Source: DASRSS01 sp035656335 (GTDB lineage: Bacteria; Actinomycetota; Actinomycetes; Mycobacteriales; Jatrophihabitantaceae). Taken from it: DNA of 23,513 nucleotides. The stretch spans positions 1-23,513 of the forward strand of contig DASRSS010000093.1 of the NCBI GenBank assembly GCA_035656335.1, read 5' to 3'. Below, in pieces: positions 21,825 through 23,513 of this stretch. The notes beneath the pieces are model-generated. The model was not told where the DNA came from. It did not search any database and saw nothing but the letters and a program-made list of their open reading frames with translations. Made by a program: the position numbers and the translations under genes. Numbering within the stretch: position 1 is the first letter of the stretch; each line of letters opens with the position of its first letter.

Positions 21825-22937
21825 ATGAACGAGATGCTTGCCAGCCGCTACCAGCTGCAATCGGCCGTCGGCCGGGGCGGCATGGCCGACGTGTGGCGCG
21901 CCCGGGACCTGGTCCTGGGGCGCACCGTCGCGATCAAGCTGTTCCGCGGCGGAACCGGCCACGACGCCCGCCAACGTGTCGAGGCGATGACGCTCGCGTC
22001 CCTATCGCATCCCGGTCTGGTCACCGTGTTCGACGCGGTGCTGCCGGACGATTCGGCCGACGGCTCGGTGGTCGAGTCCTACCTGGTCACCGAGTTCGTC
22101 GAGGGGCCCACGCTGCGCACGCGGCTTGCGGGCGCCCGTCCGATGCCGCCGGCCGAGGTCGCGCAGCTGGGCGCCCAGCTCGCCGACGCGCTCGCCTACG
22201 TGCACGCGGCCGGGATCGTCCACCGGGACGTGAAACCCGCCAACGTGCTGCTCGCGTCCAACGGCACCGAGATGCGCGCGAAGCTGGCCGACTTCGGCGT
22301 CGCGCTGCTGGCCGGCGCGGACCGTCTCACCGAGCACGGGACGGTCGTCGGCACGCCGAACTACCTGAGCCCGGAGCAGCTCACCGGGGCGCAGGTCGGT
22401 CCGGCCAGCGACATCTACTCGCTCGGGCTCGTGCTGATCGAGTGCCTGACCGGGCTGGCCGCCTATCCGGGCACCGGGCTGGAGGCGGCGCTGGCCCGGC
22501 TGCACCGCGCCCCGGAGCTGCCCGCCGGGCTGGACCCGCAGTGGACCGCGCTGCTCGGCGCGATGGTGGCCGACGACCCGGCCACCCGTCCCGCGGCCGC
22601 CGAGGTCGCCAACCGGCTCGCCGCGCTGAGCGGGGACAAGACGACGGTGCTGCTCGATCCGGTCGCGAAGCCGCCGGCCGCGCAGAACGCGACCACGCTG
22701 CTGCCGACGGCCGGGACGACCACCGGCACGACGCGCGGTGCTCCGGGCGCGCCGACCCGGCGCCGGTGGTTGCTGCCGGTGATCTGCGCGGCAGTGGGCG
22801 CGGCCGCGCTCGCGATCGTGCTGGCCGTGGCGCTGCCGGGCGGATCGGCACCGGCGCCGATCCCGAAGCCGTCCTACCCGACCGTGTCCGGTCAGCTCGG
22901 CAAGGACCTGGCCGTGCTGCAGAGCGACGTCCCGTGA
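21825..22937 (+). CDS. Membrane-anchored eukaryotic-type Ser/Thr protein kinase
   Basis: This 370-aa protein has a full Hanks-type kinase domain (~9-275): glycine loop GRGGMADVW (16-24), ATP-binding K38 (AIKLF), alphaC E53, catalytic loop HRDVKPAN with D135 and N140, DFG with D156, and GTPNYLSPEQ in the activation segment. A Thr/Pro/Ala-rich juxtamembrane linker (~280-312) has several Thr, possibly autophosphorylated. One transmembrane helix (~315-337, WLLPVICAAVGAAALAIVL) precedes only ~33 extracellular residues, too few for a PASTA sensor. The start at 21825 is set by the MLASRYQLQ N-terminus; the ribosome binding site is weak. It is divergent from the narK-devR operon across a DosR box and coupled to the next gene. 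Confidence 0.92.
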   Translation: MNEMLASRYQLQSAVGRGGMADVWRARDLVLGRTVAIKLFRGGTGHDARQRVEAMTLASLSHPGLVTVFDAVLPDDSADGSVVESYLVTEFVEGPTLRTRLAGARPMPPAEVAQLGAQLADALAYVHAAGIVHRDVKPANVLLASNGTEMRAKLADFGVALLAGADRLTEHGTVVGTPNYLSPEQLTGAQVGPASDIYSLGLVLIECLTGLAAYPGTGLEAALARLHRAPELPAGLDPQWTALLGAMVADDPATRPAAAEVANRLAALSGDKTTVLLDPVAKPPAAQNATTLLPTAGTTTGTTRGAPGAPTRRRWLLPVICAAVGAAALAIVLAVALPGGSAPAPIPKPSYPTVSGQLGKDLAVLQSDVP

Positions 22938-23434
22938 GCGCGCGGCGCAGTGCCCTGATCGCGGCCGCCGCCGGCGCCGTCCTGGTCACGGCCGGGTGCA
23001 GCGGGTCGACGACGAACGGCACACCGGTGACGTCCGCGCAGGCGATGTTGCGCGCGGACATGCTCGCACTGAGCCGGCACGCGGCCGCCGGCGAGCTCAC
23101 CGCCGCGCGTGCCGAGCTCGAGGCGCTCTCGCAGGACGTCGCTGCCGCGGCCGCCGCCGGGCAGATCACGCCGACGCTCGCCCAGCAGCTGCGCCAGGAC
23201 ATCGCCACGGTAAGCGTCGACCTGCAACCGAAGCCGACGACGTCGGCGGTCGCGCACCGCTCCAGCACCAGCCCGCGCCCGACGCACACCACGAAGGCCA
23301 AGCGCGGTTCGAAACCCAAGGCGCAGCCGAAACCGCAGCCCAGACCGAAGCCCAAGCCGAAACCGCAACCGAAGCCGCCGGGCCACGACCAGCACGGGCA
23401 CGGCCACGGGCACGGCCCGGGCGAGGACGACTGA
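22934..23434 (+). CDS. Putative lipoprotein with Lys-Pro repeat and His-rich tail
   Basis: The GTG start overlaps the kinase stop (GTGA), giving a 166-aa protein. A short basic n-region and hydrophobic stretch lead to the lipobox LVTAGC with C22 as the lipidated cysteine. Residues ~35-100 are predicted helical (SAQAMLRADMLALSRHAAAG onward), with heptad-like Ala/Leu spacing. After a Ser/Thr-rich linker comes a KPKPQPKP-type repeat (~120-148), typical of wall-spanning or wall-binding segments, and a GHGHGHGHG tail ending GEDD. It is presumably anchored outside the membrane. Given the coupling and the kinase's minimal extracellular tail, it may be the kinase's external sensing partner; that is inference. 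No family is recognised. Confidence 0.82.
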   Translation: MSARRSALIAAAAGAVLVTAGCSGSTTNGTPVTSAQAMLRADMLALSRHAAAGELTAARAELEALSQDVAAAAAAGQITPTLAQQLRQDIATVSVDLQPKPTTSAVAHRSSTSPRPTHTTKAKRGSKPKAQPKPQPRPKPKPKPQPKPPGHDQHGHGHGHGPGEDD

Positions 23435-23435
23435 G

Positions 23436-23513
23436 CTACTTCAGTTCGGCCGAGGTCTTGTTCAGCAGGCGGCGGGCGACGATCAGCTGCTGGATCTGCT
23501 GGGTGCCCTCGAA
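23436..23513 (-). CDS. Acyl-CoA dehydrogenase, C-terminal fragment (cut by window edge)
   Basis: The last 25 residues, FEGTQQIQQLIVARRLLNKT followed by SAELK and a TAG at 23436-23438, match the conserved C-terminus of acyl-CoA dehydrogenases (YEGTxQIQ...IARxLL). The EGT motif region contacts FAD. The gene reads leftward from beyond the window and is convergent with the lipoprotein gene, with only 1 nt between stops. Subfamily cannot be decided from this piece. Confidence 0.85.
   Translation of the reverse strand, partial: FEGTQQIQQLIVARRLLNKTSAELK

Noticed and set aside
23320..23412. Tandem DNA repeat or CRISPR-like array in the lipoprotein gene
   Set aside because: The repetition is codon-level (Lys-Pro and Gly-His), in frame, with no spacer structure; it is a protein repeat.
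1..23513. tRNA genes, insertion sequences, prophage or CRISPR arrays
   Set aside because: No tRNA cloverleaf, transposase motif, terminal inverted repeats with target duplication, phage gene or regularly spaced repeat was seen on either strand.

Overview
The window is very GC-rich bacterial DNA with dense, short-spaced genes. It carries several actinobacterial hallmarks: a mycothiol-type DinB/maleylpyruvate isomerase, an F420-dependent (Ddn-type) oxidoreductase, a short-chain Z-prenyl synthase next to hemolysin III, DUF6458 and DUF5302 proteins, and a DevS/DevR (DosS/DosR) dormancy two-component system. I read it as a chromosomal segment of a non-mycobacterial member of the Actinomycetia. Genus cannot be assigned from the sequence alone.

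Left part (1-8100). A PIN-PhoH ATPase runs off the left edge. A two-gene operon (cis-prenyltransferase, then SseA-type sulfurtransferase) ends in a 20-bp hairpin. Divergent from it is a hemolysin III-type membrane protein. A His/Gly-rich protein with a ribbon-helix-helix-like C-terminus follows and is convergent with a DUF255/thioredoxin-fold protein (YyaL/SPATA20 family). Divergent from that is an ArsP/DUF318-type permease. The YyaL - hemolysin III - Z-prenyl synthase neighbourhood resembles, from memory, the Rv1084-Rv1086 area of Mycobacterium tuberculosis.

Middle part (8100-15900). A decayed SHOCT-type small gene and an intact DUF6458 gene come first. Next is a translationally coupled pair: a saccharopine-dehydrogenase-like reductase and a mycothiol-type DinB protein. 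Then come a frameshifted DUF1453-like membrane gene, a dehydrogenase remnant, a Pro/acid-tailed membrane protein, aminopeptidase P, ArfB, DUF5302 and a Ddn-type reductase. The gene-free stretch 15515-15928 holds a cluster of DnaA-box-like nonamers. It also holds a strongly structured candidate noncoding RNA with three GNRA-capped hairpins that ends in a 13-bp terminator stem.

Right part (15929-23513). This is a hypoxia/redox/nitrogen-oxide island on the minus strand: narK - hemerythrin - Acg-type nitroreductase - devS - devR, all overlapping or within 10 nt. One clear DosR-box-like palindrome lies upstream of narK. A second lies just after devR, upstream of a conserved membrane protein gene. 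DevS keeps the GAF-A heme-ligand His and the gas-discriminating Tyr at the same 22-residue spacing as M. tuberculosis DevS. DevR keeps the equivalent of Thr198 but not of Thr205, the two PknH phosphosites. A membrane Ser/Thr kinase coupled to a lipoprotein gene is transcribed divergently from the same DosR-box intergenic region. The C-terminal end of an acyl-CoA dehydrogenase lies at the right edge.

Five genes share a TANNNT -10 element 6-7 nt before the ATG, which suggests leaderless transcription is common here.
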